Shown here piece after piece: positions 45,998-57,091 of a DNA stretch of 64,000 nt. This DNA is from Tanypteryx hageni (Eukaryota; Arthropoda; Insecta; Odonata; Petaluridae), in contig CM054113.1 of NCBI GenBank assembly GCA_028673005.1, positions 171,228,837-171,292,836 on the forward strand, written 5' to 3'. The translations under genes and the position numbers were made by a program. The notes beneath the pieces are model-generated. The model was not told the DNA's origin, ran no database searches, and saw only the letters and a program-made list of their open reading frames with translations. Every line of letters begins with the position of its first letter. Position 1 is the stretch's first letter.

Positions 45998-46710
45998 CAG
46001 TGGCGGCTCGTGTATAGGCACTGCGGAACTGCAGCACCCCCTATTTCCACTTGATATTATCGATAACATTTAATATAATGAGTCCTTTTTTCTTTAATTC
46101 TTTCTTTATTTTTGTAGTACAGTATATATTCCTTAAGCTTAATGTCAGTACTTCAGTAGCCATCCCCCAGTTTATGAAAAAGATACAAAAATCTTTGTAT
46201 GGAACTGTGCGCTTCACAGTGCCAGCGACGTGGTGTTTGACTGTTGTGCACATGCGCACATAGGAGGGGGGGGGTGGGGAGGAAGGTGGGACTGCCAGGT
46301 AGAGAGAGCACTGTTGCTCTCGCAGTGCCGGCTCTGGCGTGATGGTGGAAGGAAGTTTTTTTTACTCAGCGTGTGTTGTGCTTAAAAACCGTGTACCATA
46401 TTCTTGAATGTGATAAAGTGTAGAAGAGTGTAGAATTAGATTATTATTCTGCTTCCAGCTATTCTATTTGATTCATTTTTTTTCGGTTCTTTTATGGATT
46501 TCATTTTTAAATGAATAGATCAAGCTTGAACTGTAACAATTTAAGTTAAAGTAAGTAAAAAATGTTTGGTTTTTTTTGTTAAGATTTTATCAAGTTCCTG
46601 AATAAATTTTCTTTTTATACATGTTTTTTTCCTTTTACACAATTTTAAAACAATGGCTAAAAATTTTCTGGAGCAGCACCCCCACTAATTTTAGCTACGA
46701 GCCGCCACTG
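45998..46710. mobile_element. Non-autonomous hAT element (713 bp)
   Basis: The ends CAGTGGCGGCTCGTGTATAG and, reversed, CAGTGGCGGCTCGTAGCTAA are nearly identical. They are flanked by AGGATGAG on both sides (45990-45997 and 46711-46718). It contains a G-rich run near 46265. No transposase. Confidence 0.9.
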
Positions 46711-46800
46711 AGGATGAGTGAGAAATGGGGAGTTAGAATCATTCTCATGTGCCTACATTTGGTGTACATTTACAGCTGATAAAGGTTAATATAAAGTATA

Positions 46801-46925
46801 CAGTGATGCCAACCTTATAAGGTTAAATTAACAGAGGTTATAAGCTACGGTCATGTGGCCCAAGTTGGTGCTGGACTTTTGTATAAGTTAAGGGAGTTTA
46901 TAAGCTAAGTTTATAAATGTTTGTT
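46801..46925 (+). mobile_element. Left end of a Tigger element related to 41576
   Basis: CAGTGATGCCAACCTTATAAGG follows TA. Like the element at 41576 it continues with repeated stretches of the type TTATAAGCTA and GGTTATA. No right end or transposase was found downstream; the cytochrome c pseudogene lies 200 bp on. Confidence 0.5.
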
Positions 46926-47126
46926 TAACCATAAATAACCTATGCTGCTATGGAGTCTTCCCAAAACAATATTATTATAACATTGTTTTCATGATGCACA
47001 CCCAACCACAAAATTTGTCATTCACTTAAAACATGTATTTATTGGTAACACTTATCTACCAAGTATTTTACAGTTTATATATTGAATCTATAGAAGAATG
47101 ATGTTGTAAAACTAAATTTTAAAAAT

Positions 47127-47443
47127 ATGGGAGATGCAGAGAAAGAAAAAAAATTGCACAAGAGTGTGCACATTGTCACACAATAAGCAAGAATGGAAAA
47201 TGCAAATATAGACCTAATTTATATGGGTTAATTGGTCAGTTAATGGGACAAGCAAATGGATTTGTGTATAGTGATGCCATGAAATATACAAGAGTTAGTT
47301 ACCTGGAATAAAGAAACAATAAATACCTTGAAAATCATGGGAAGTTCATCTCTGGAACAAATAAGAACTTTCCAGGGATTGAAGATGCTGAAGAAAGATC
47401 AGGTTTAATAATAGCTTTCTTGGAAAAAGCAGCCAAAAAATAG
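47127..47443 (+). pseudogene. Cytochrome c pseudogene
   Basis: ATG at 47127 gives MGDAEKEKK. After a frameshift, CAHCHTISKNGKCKYRPNLY follows, then GLIGQLMGQANGFVYSDAMK, and later SGTNKNFPGIEDAEERSG and FLEKAAKK with TAG at 47441. A second frameshift and an in-frame stop occur around 47310. The axial Met position is altered (GTNK in place of GTKM). The total length matches a cytochrome c coding sequence without introns. The TI-KNGK and PNLYG choices are shared with the intact gene at 13919, suggesting descent from it or a close relative. No clear poly(A) tail or target duplication was seen. Confidence 0.85.
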
Positions 47444-47881
47444 TGCCATGTAGCAGTAATTTACAATCACAAAACAGTTGCAAATATTTCAAAATGTTAG
47501 CAAGTGAGGATGTTATAACATGAACTTTATAAATGGTGAGGAAGTAACTAATAAAGCAAATAACCTGAACTTATTATTATTTTAATTACCATATTTATCG
47601 GCATATAAGACACTTTTTCTAAGAAAAATGACCCTCAATATCAGCCTGCATCTTGTACACCGAAGGTAAGATTACTACTGTTCTCAATAATTACCCTAAC
47701 TAGCACACCCATCGCAAAAATGGAATAATTGGCAGTCCTTTATTGCAAAAACAATAAAATATACATCATTAATAATTAATAGTGAAAAATTTGTTAATAT
47801 ATACAGTAATACCTTATGCAACGTGAATTCCAAGGATGCATTTTCATTATTACTCTTTAATACCTACATGTCCACTCACAG

Positions 47882-48633
47882 CCAGTGCCGTTTTACCACC
47901 TAGGCCTAGGACCCACTTTGGCAACTTAATTTCTACACTGGCACAAAAATAATTTTAAAAAATCATATAGAAACAAAAAATTTCAATGTTTTTGGAAATT
48001 AATTCTCTAGATTCAGATTGTAACATTGATTTGTGAATTAAAATCAACTTATAAAAAAGACATAACGATAGAAGAATTAGATGATGAGATGAAGCACTTT
48101 TTTTATTTAGTTCGATTCATGAAGAAAACAACTCCAATTGAAATGTTGAAATTAATTCAATCTAACAATATCTCTGACATTCCCAAATATAGCAATTTTG
48201 TTGAAAATATTTTAACTCTTCCAATCAATAATTCGAGCAGAGAAATAAGTTTTTCTGCTCTAAAAAGAGTGAAGAATATTTGCCTAACAGTTTTTTGCAG
48301 CCAAAATTAGCAGCTTTATTGCTTCTATACATCGAAAGTGATGCAGTGTAAGAAAAGAGACTGCAGTGATCTAATAGCCGAGTTTCCGTCACAAAAATCC
48401 AGTCAAGCACCTTTATAATATTGTTTTTATGTTATTTGTTATTTAATTTATACAAAAAAATTTTGTTTTTTGCATGTATTATAATAAATTATTAAAATTT
48501 ATATGCTTTGTTTTACAAGAGATGTGTTGATTTTTGAAAATGATTAATAAAATTATAAATAAAGCTGTAATATAATTTTTTTAGAAAATGTTACATTAAA
48601 TTCCTGAGGCCTAGGGCCCATAAAGTTGATAAA
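47882..48633 (+). mobile_element. hAT element inserted in the pogo copy, with transposase C-terminal relic
   Basis: Boundaries come from comparison with the uninterrupted pogo copy at 23478. The flanks ACTCACAG (47874-47881) and ACACACAG (48634-48641) are the likely 8-bp duplication. Subterminal TACCACCTAGGCCTAGG and CCTGAGGCCTAGGGCCC are inverted. The frame 48026-48310 reads FYLVRFMKKTTPIEMLKLIQ and ILTLPINNSSREISFSALKR, the hAT C-terminal dimerisation region (consensus LPVTVASAERSFSALKRIK). Only the end of the transposase is left. Confidence 0.7.
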
Positions 48634-48778
48634 ACACACAGTGATTACAATTTCGGCGAGATTGCTATGTTTTAGTTCCTAATGAGCCCGTTGAATAGCG
48701 AAATGCCACGGAACAGTAGAATTCGTGTTGATGCCATAAATATTTTCTACGTATCTAGGATAAATAACGTTACGTGTA

Positions 48779-49046
48779 TTGAGATCGCAATGGCAACTGA
48801 TGGCAACAAAACTGAAAAGATATGCCTACGCTATTAGCTATAAGCTTCAGGTGATTCAATATGCAAAAACGCACGGAAACCAACTAGCAGCACGTCATTT
48901 CGGTCCACCTTCAACAAAAAAAAATATTCGTGGAGAAAACGAGGAAAAACTGATGCTGATGGAATAAGAGAAACATAACCTTCGTAAGGTTGGTCGTAAA
49001 TGACCACAACTAAAGGAGGAAGTTTGGTATTGCTGTATCGATCAAA
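48779..49046 (+). pseudogene. Pogo transposase N-terminal DNA-binding remnant
   Basis: TKLKRYAYAISYKLQVIQYA and KTHGNQLAARHFG match the N-terminal DNA-binding block of POGK-type pogo transposases (KRxYxxxFKLxVIxYA, GNxAAARxFG). Then follow an interrupted segment with KHNLRKVGRK and PQLKEEVWYC, corresponding to KxxRxGKPKWPELE. Catalytic parts are missing. Confidence 0.65.
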
Positions 49047-49475
49047 ATCATTATGTACGAGGCAAAAAGAGATTCAGAATAAAAAGCACTAGTTGAGCAT
49101 ACGTATCGTTATTACATATGCATTCCATTTATTATTTATCCTATTATATTAAATTATCATCATGAAATTAAGTGTAAGTACTATCGGTGAAGGGTATCTA
49201 TGCGTGCGGCGCACTCCGACAGCTTTAATTAATACGACTGCCAAGTTCACCCAGGGCACATTTAGCTATACAAGTCTCGAAGCAATTATTTGTTTTAGAT
49301 CATCCCTATTTATTTTACGAATGAAGTTTATCTAAAACGTTATATTTAACTTTTAACACGCCAGAATATTTTCTGTAAATGTTGCCGTATACGGACTTAA
49401 TCACCGCTGGAAATTATACACAACGTGATCCTTCGTAAATGCCGGGGTGCGTCTTTTATGCCGCGAAATACTGTA

Positions 49476-51583
49476 GGTAGGAAAATAATAGAACGCAAAT
49501 GTAATTAAGCATGTGTGTTCTTTGTCATTAATTGAAGTAAACACAACTGTTATAAATTATTTTGCACTCTTATAGTTTCCTAACTTTGGAATATAGAAGA
49601 GAATTATTGAACTTATCTGTAGTGTACGCTAATTTAAATTCCTTTAACATACCGTATACCCGAATCCAAAAAGATTTTTTTTTTCAAATTTCAGCTTGCA
49701 AAAATCGGGGTCGTCTTAAATTCGGGTATAAAGTAGGGTTACGCATTTAATCGACTTTTTTTAACATATGAAACCTAAGATAAAATAATTACATCTACTG
49801 AAATTTTTCATTGAAAACCTACAATTCATATTTAAATTAACACAGTATTATTTTTTGACTGGTTTCCAAAGGAAACATAGCCTTGTGAAATAGCCGCCTG
49901 TGTGTGTGTCCCCTACTAACAACTTTTGCATCAATGTACCGATTTTCATGAAACTTGGTATGAGACTCATGCTGCCAGGGTTCGATTCCAGGGACGTTTT
50001 TCCCTATTTGTTTTACATAGGAAGTCTAAAATCCATCGTGCAGAGATGTTTTCTTTAATACTTTAAAATATCTTAAAATTGTGATATCGGAGCGAGGTTT
50101 GTACTGTTCTAAGGGGAAAAAAATGTAGATTCTAATTCTTATCATAGAATTTTAAAAATTGATCGTATTTTCTTGAATTTCTACTAAAACCGTTTTTTGC
50201 ATTTTAAATTCCTTTTTTTGGATTGTTGCCATGGAGACAATTATTACCAAGCTCAGCTTGAGCATAGACAAGTGAACAAATGGGTTATTTTATTTTTCAC
50301 TTGACTATCCTTCTGCAAAGGACAGTTGATCCATACATATTATCGTATAAACAGTAACATTTATTAAATTCTTTTATTTAAAAAATACATGCAAAATATA
50401 ATGTCAGAAAGAGGTTTTGACATTGCTTTTAGTATTTTAAACCTGATAATGCTCTATTAATTTGTTTTTCCAATTTTTCTCTATCATTGATAAGATATGA
50501 ATTACGAATGGTATTTATGGTATAAGAATTCCTTGGAATAACTAACACATACTGAAACATTTCCTGTAAATATAAGTAATCAATTTGGGACATCAACTTT
50601 GGGAAACCAGCCTGCTTAGTCTTGGTTTGGACTTTTCTTTAAAATACATTTTTTTAAATGATTTTTTTTCTCAAACAAAAATTTGTAACAAACTTTTTCA
50701 ATGAATGAACTACATCTATACTCAATAATGGATTTGGAAATTTACCACCCCTAAGCCAAATTATTTTTTCGCCCCCTTTTTGGCACTTTTTTCTAAAAAA
50801 ATCGCTAAAATGGGGGGTCTGCACATCTACCTCTCTGCAGATCATAATATTTTAATTCTTCAAAAGTCTGCGTAATAATATTTTTTTACTCCTGTCCCAA
50901 AATCTTGCTGCCCCTAGGTTATTGCATATCTTGACCTTATTACAAATCTGCTAACTCCTATACTGAATAAGTGTGTTTAAAATATACGCCGAATACATAC
51001 AAATGACATGTTATTTAACAAAGTAGAGAACTATTGAATTTTACTTTTGAACGATAATGCTCAGTGAACAATTATTAGGTACATGAACGATTCTCAAAAG
51101 TGAACTTAACTTTCCTTATCTATTGGTGAATATTATTCCGCAGATGTCAAAACAAATGATGGCATAATTCACCAGAATTTATCCACCCGACAGTTTTACA
51201 CCATAAATTCTCTAATTGTGATTTTGTCTTACATTCCTTTTAAATACGTCACTCTCAACCTTAAAATGGCTGATCATGTAAAGATAAGGTAATGCTGATG
51301 AAACTCCACTTTTCTTTGACATGCCATTATACTGTCAATGAAAAATGTGCAAAATCTGTGATAATAAATACGACAGGTAACAAAAAAATGCGAGTTACAG
51401 TAATGTTGGCTGTTTTAGCATAGGGATCAAAATTACCACCATATGTTATCCTGAAACGGAAAACAATGCCCAAGGACTAAATGCCTACTGGAATAATAGC
51501 TAGATGTCATGAAAATGGATGGATGTCAAACAAACTTATGAGAGATAGGTAACACATTGTCTGGAATAGAAGACCAGGAGCAC
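49476..51583. other. Intergenic DNA with one transposon end
   Basis: At 49652-49735, CCGTATACCCGAATCC to AAATTCGGGTAT matches (reversed) the right end of the MITE at 61267, including the CAAATTTCAGCTTGC stretch. A stretch at 49890-50050 (GTACCGATTTTCATGAAACTTGG) looks like a dispersed repeat similar in style to 62000-62110. No genes. Confidence 0.4.
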
Positions 51584-51996
51584 TATTAAGAAAAAATAAA
51601 TAAAAATAAAATTTAATGATTTTTTATTAATAGCTTATATAAAACGCACTGAAATGAAAAAATATAAATTAAATAAAAAACTTTTCAGTTAACTTTTATA
51701 AAACTGAAATGAAAAAAAAAATAATCTAAATTATTGAATTAATAGAGATATTGGATATATAAAAGTTATGTTGCATTCTTTAAGACATCTGAACTAATTA
51801 TTAGAATTGCAACATAACTTTTATATAATCAACGTCTCTATTAATTCAAGAATTTAAATTATTATTTTTTCATTTGTTTTATAAAAGTTAACTAAAAAGC
51901 TTTTTTATTTAATTTATATTTTTTCATTTCAGTGCATTTTATATAAGTTATTAATAAAAAATTATTAAATTTTTCTTTTTTCTTTTTAGTCTTAAT
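51584..51996. repeat. Long inverted repeat (hairpin) with about 195-bp arms
   Basis: Left arm about 51584-51780 and right arm about 51803-51996 are reverse complements with scattered mismatches. For example, AAAACGCACTGAAATGAAAA pairs with TTTTCATTTCAGTGCATTTT, and AAAAGTTATGTTGCA with TGCAACATAACTTTT at the tip. The loop is about 22 bp. No target duplication was found. It could be a foldback MITE or a palindromic duplication. Confidence 0.85.
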
Positions 51997-52314
51997 GTGA
52001 AATATATGAATGTTTTTATATTCTTCAAAAATTAAATTTATTAACTAACTAGGGAGATACCTGTTGAAATTCTATGGGAAAGTTTTTAATTAAAATTTCA
52101 TGAATAGATGCAATGCGAAGCTATTATCCAATTACATGAAACCAGCAACAATACAAATCACTAAGAATGCATCAAATTTTCGCATTAAAAACTGATGTTG
52201 ATCAATTCGATGCATGTTAAAAAATTGATAGCAGGAAAACAATCTTTCGTTCTTTTAGGCATTCATTGTTTCAAGTCTTGACCTCCTAAGATGATTCTAA
52301 GTAATTTTAATATA

Positions 52315-55206
52315 CACTCAACCCCCCATTCGCGCGAATTTGAATATGTGCGAGTTATCTTTTATACCTCCTATTTTTTGCACACAAACCAAATTCAATT
52401 ATACACGAGTTGAGCATTGCGATCGGTAATCATACAGCTGTTTAAGGTAAGAGCACCTATAGTCAACACATTAGTAAAATCTTTAACTAGCTTTTAATTC
52501 TGCGACTATAGTCTTAAATTACCAAAATTCCAAAATTATATCCTGACACCTAATAGCCTCTACTTTCTTTTACATTAGTGTTTTCAGCTGAACAGTGAGT
52601 ATTTATATTTTAAAAAATAAAACGAACCTCTGCATATGCACCCTAAAATAGGAATGTTCCTATAACTAACATAATTTTTCACCTACATATGTATTTCAAA
52701 CTAAAAAGCAGGAAGGGCACATTCTCAAAGATCATAGAGGTTTTCTGGAGCGGTTTCGGGCACGCAGTGGGGATTATTGAGTCTGAGAATTTGTTTTCTA
52801 TGTGCAGTAGGGGTAGTTGCCATAAAACATCTGCATGATCACTTCCCTGGCCAAGCAGACCAAAATTCATCTTCTGTGAAGGGCCAGAGCTAAATAATCC
52901 GTCTTCGCTTCAATGGAGGGGGTGTGTGGGAGGGCCCAAGTTTCACTTCTGTGAAAACAGCCAATCACAGCCAAAACAGTCAACCACATGCTCCCCTTGC
53001 AGTTCTAAAAAACTCTAACTAACCCTTGCGCCTCTTCCATCCATTACTCATGTAACTGCTATATGTCTGCCATCTCCATACTGCCGTTCTGTTTTGCAGA
53101 TTTTTATACGTTACATTATTTGCATTTTGCAAATTGATAAATAAGTGCCATTATGTCTATGCCCATGAAGGAGAAGAGGAAGATGATAAACTTGGAGAAG
53201 AAGTTACAGATCATTTCAAGAATTGAAGCAGATGAAGGTGTGTTGGCCATAGGATGCACATTTGGAATTAACAAATCCACAGTGCACACCATTCGCACAA
53301 AAAAAGAGGCCATCAAGGCATCTGTGCAGCAGTCTAGCCCTATGGCTGCAAAAACCATAAAATACACGCAGAATCTGTTGTTGATGTGCATGGAATCAAT
53401 GTTGCTGACTTGGATTGAAGACAACAATCAAAAACACATCCCAGCTGATGGAGGAATCATCAAGCAGAAGGCCATGAAAATCCTGCAGCACTTGCAAACT
53501 GAAGAAGGTATTGGCGAGATCCTGAAATTTCGGCAAGTAAGGGCCAGTTTGACAGGTTTTGCCATTCACAACGTTAAGTTCAGCAGTGAAGCTGCAAGTG
53601 CAGACCAGCATGCAGCTGACCTATTCACCTCAGAACTGCAGAACATCCTCGAGGCGGAGGGCTACTCAACAAAGCAGGTACTCAATGCGGACAAGACGAG
53701 CCTCAGTTGGAAGTGGATGCCAGCAAGGACTTTTATTTCAAAGGAGGAGAGGAAGATCCCAGGCTTCAAAGTCTCTAAGGATTGCCTCACTCTACTGTTC
53801 TGTGCCAATGCAGAAGGCGATTTCAAGTGTAAGCCACTGCTGATCTACAAGTCTGCAAACCCAAGGGCCTTGAAAAACATCAGCAAGAGCAGTTTACCTG
53901 TACACTGGAGATCAAATCATTGGACATGGATGACAGGAAAAATGTTCGAGGACTGGTTTAAGAAGTAATTTTGCCCAGAAGTTGAGAGCTACTGCAAAAG
54001 GCAGAACATCGCATACAAGGCATTGTTATTGATTGATAATGCCCCAAGCCATCTGCCATGTATCACACATCTCAATGAAAATATGAAGGTTATGTTCCTG
54101 CCTCCCAATACCACATCCTTGATACAGCCGATGAACTAGGGACATCTCCACATTTAAGAAGCTGTACCTGAAGCAGAACTTTAATGTGATGTTTGCTGCA
54201 GTGGACAATCCTGAGCTGGGTGTAACACTCCGTGACTTCTGGAAGTCTTACACCATCATGGATGCCATCACCAATATTCAGGCTGCATGGGCAGAGGTTA
54301 AGGAAGCCATGATGAATACTCTATGGAGGAAGGTGTGGCCTCACTGTGTTCAAAACTCTGGTTGATTCGAAAATGCAGCAGTAAAATGCCGTGCAGAAGT
54401 CGAGGATGACGTCGATGAATTGGTGGCTCTTGTCGGACGGCTTGGTGGTGAAGACTTCGAGGATATCCAGCCAGATGATATCATGGAGCTAATAAATTCC
54501 CATGAAGAAGAGGTCTGCAGAAGAATTGGTGGAACAGGAGACAATGAACACCCTGCCGGAGGAAGATGAAGGGGATGGACCTGCACCGGTAGACCTGTTG
54601 ACAACTCCTAACCTGCAGAAGGCACTGAAGATGTTTGAAGATAGCATCACTTATATGCAGAACCTTGATGCCAACTATGAGCGTGAGTCTCTGATGAGAA
54701 GAAACGTTCTTAATGCAGTGGCCCCATATAATCTAATGTTGGCCAAGAAGAGGAAAAAGGCTCGAAAACCAATGCTAGCAGAGTTCATGAGTCAGTCCCA
54801 CAGTGTTTCTTAACCTTCTCAATTTTCAGCCTCTTCGGTAGACAACCCAGACAATCAGTCAGGACCTTCAGGATGGATATTGATACAGAATCTGGCTCTG
54901 ATTAGGTCTGTATGATTGTTCTGTAATATTCTTATAACATTTTTCCACTTCTAATGTACCAAATAAGTGTAATAATAACCAAAATAAACTCAGGTATTTA
55001 AAAAATTTGTTTTAGTCACTTTTGATTTGCATTACCTTGCATATTTACATTAATATTAGTACATAAAAACTTACATAAATGTCGCTCTACCCGGGCCTGG
55101 AACCTAACCCATTATTTCTTATGGCTTCTTAAGCTCCATTCACACAAATTTCATGTATGCGAGGTTTTTGAAGAACCTAACCCTCGCACACATCAGGGGT
55201 TGAGTG
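52315..55206 (+). mobile_element. Tigger transposon, full-length but decayed
   Basis: Ends CACTCAACCCCCCATTCGCG and, reversed, CACTCAACCCCTGATGTGTG are flanked by TA (52313-52314 and 55207-55208). The length of 2892 bp is typical. The transposase reads + from 53153 to 54813. Immediately right of it begins a piggyBac element in its C-terminal region, so this Tigger may have landed in that piggyBac. Confidence 0.85.
53153..54813 (+). pseudogene. Tigger transposase pseudogene
   Basis: MSMPMKEKRKMINLEKKLQI, then the helix-turn-helix GINKSTVHTIR, gives a good N terminus. A CENP-B-type segment is incomplete. The catalytic blocks are LNADKTSLSWKWMPARTF, WTWMTGKMFEDWFKK with a stop directly after (53966-53968), ALLLIDNAPSH and LPPNTTSLIQPMN, another stop, GH. 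The first two Asp are present; the third position (normally QPMDQG) is Asn followed by a stop. A C-terminal helical part (54502-54813) ends AEFMSQSHSVS. Confidence 0.85.
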
Positions 55207-55639
55207 TATTAACATTGTTCATTCTGATATATATTTGGACAAAAGTGTCCTGATTACATGCCTTCTGAACCCTAAATTATCTATTTTGTTGCCATAGCTG
55301 CGTGAAAGGGTTCATTCATTTGTCATGCAAACATCCAATATCCCAAGGAAAATTGGAAAATACCACTTATTCCCCCAAATGCAATTCAGTAATTTGCAAT
55401 GTGGTTATCCAATAGATCAACCCCACCCATGTGTTTATTATACTTCTATACAAGAAATGGTTGATCTATTTCAATTTTCTTTTACAGAATACCTTGATGC
55501 TATATGAATTGGTTGAATACCATATTCATTTGACATAATTGTAACTACACTTATCTTTCCACTTAATGACAATTATATTATTTCTTTCCTCCATGGCACT
55601 ACAATAAAATCCTCTTGCTTTTTTCTTAATTCCTGTATA

Positions 55640-57091
55640 CGAGGGTGGATCCGAAAGTAATGCCTCTGATGTTTTTGTTTGCCAATACAAAATTCAACGG
55701 TGTCTGGTGAACACTTAAATCTTCCCGCCAATATCCTGCAAGCTGGAAAACTGTACAGCAGATGGCAAAACTGTGGTAGTCTTTCAAAATGGAGGACAAC
55801 ATTGATGTGCATTATAAGCAACGGTGAGTTATTGAGTTCTTGAATGGTGAGAACATTGCGCCCATTGAGATTCATTGGCATTTTAAGAACGTTTACAGGA
55901 ACATGTCATGTGATGTGAGCACTGTTAGGCATTGGATTAGGCAAATCAGTGATGGTGGTAGTGATCTGAAAGACAAGCCAAGGTCAGGCCGCCCTTGCAC
56001 TGCAGTGACAACAGAAAATGAGTCAAGAGTGGATCAACTGATTCGTGAAGACCGACGCATTATGACCCGGGAAATGTGTACCACTGTGGCAATTAGCTTC
56101 AATGCACTGAACACAATTCTGGACCAACTGGGTTACAAAAAATTGTGTGCCAGGTGGGTTCCATGAATGCTAATGCCAAATCACAAGCACCAGAGAGTGC
56201 ATGCCTGCTCCAACCTTCTGGAGCGATATGAGAGCTTGGGTGATGATTTTCTTGACAGTATCATCACTGGAGATGAGACTTGGGTTCACCATTATGAGCC
56301 GGAGTTAAAGCAGCAGTCTATGGAGTGGTGGCACAAAGATTCGCTGAGAAAGAAAAAGTTCAAGGCTCAGCTGGAAAAATCATGTGTACCATCTTTTGGG
56401 ACAGGAAGGGAGTTATCCTAGTGGATACTCTGAGCCAAGGACACACAATAAATTCTGCTCGCTATGTGGAGACACTGAAGAAACTTAAGGCAAGAATTGC
56501 AAGAGTAAGGAAAGAAAAGAAAGGAAATGTTCACTTTCAGCATGACTGCTCCTGCGTACACTTATACTACATTGAATTTTATTTTATATTGTTTTTACTT
56601 TATTTTTGTTGTTATGTTGTTAATCTTTGAATGTTTAATTTTTCACTTTAAATTGGCATTATCGCTGTATGTGAAAAAATGATTAAATAAATAACTGCCA
56701 GGCCCCACACCAGCATCCTAACAAGAGAGCAAATCAAATTTGGGTGGACTGTCCTCCCACATTCACCATATAGTCCTGACCTTGCTCCATCTGATTACCA
56801 TCTGTTTGACCTGATAAAGGATGCCCTAAGATGGGAACACTTCGCCGATAGTGACACTGTTATCATGGCTGTTAAGAAGTAGCTAGCTGAGACTGACAGC
56901 AAATTTTACAAGAGAGGGATGCAAGCTCTTATTCAGCAGTGGAGAAAGTGTATTCAAAATGGTGGTGAATATGTGGAAAAAGAAATGCAAGTACTTAAGG
57001 ACCTGAAATAACTGACATGTCATTTTAATTTGCATATCTGCAATGGTATCCCATAAAAACATCCAAGGCATTACTTTTGGAGCAACCCTCG
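55640..57091 (+). mobile_element. Mariner element inserted inside the piggyBac gene
   Basis: The left end CGAGGGTGGATCCGAAAGTAATGCC and the complement of the right end, CGAGGGTTGCTCCAAAAGTAATGCC, are inverted repeats. The left flank is TA (55638-55639); the right flank has mutated to CA. The length is 1452 bp, including a foreign stretch of about 150 bp at 56547-56696. Confidence 0.9.
55789..57011 (+). pseudogene. Mariner transposase (DD34D type), decayed
   Basis: The start is MEDNIDVHYKQR with a stop soon after. The helix-turn-helix region (VSTVRHWIRQISDGG) is followed by KDKPRSGRPCTAVT. Catalytic blocks are ITGDETWVHHYEPE, GNVHFQHD and, after the foreign stretch, HSPYSPDLAPSDYHLF. All three Asp are therefore visible with the expected mariner spacing in the third block. 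Stops at 55828 and after ARWVP (56164), one frameshift and the insertion inactivate it. Confidence 0.85.

Larger units (their letters stand above)
47589..49473 (+). mobile_element. Pogo-like (POGK-type) element, copy of 23478, split by a hAT element
   Basis: Ends CCATATTTATCGGCATATAAG and, reversed, CAGTATTTCGCGGCATAAAAG are flanked by TA (47587-47588 and 49474-49475). It matches 23478-24575 in reverse over both flanks of the inserted hAT element (47882-48633), so its own length is about 1.1 kb. Confidence 0.75.

Noticed and set aside
49890..50050. CRISPR-like or satellite array
   Set aside because: There is no regular spacer-repeat structure here or anywhere in the window. The similarity to 62000-62110 is that of a dispersed repeat.
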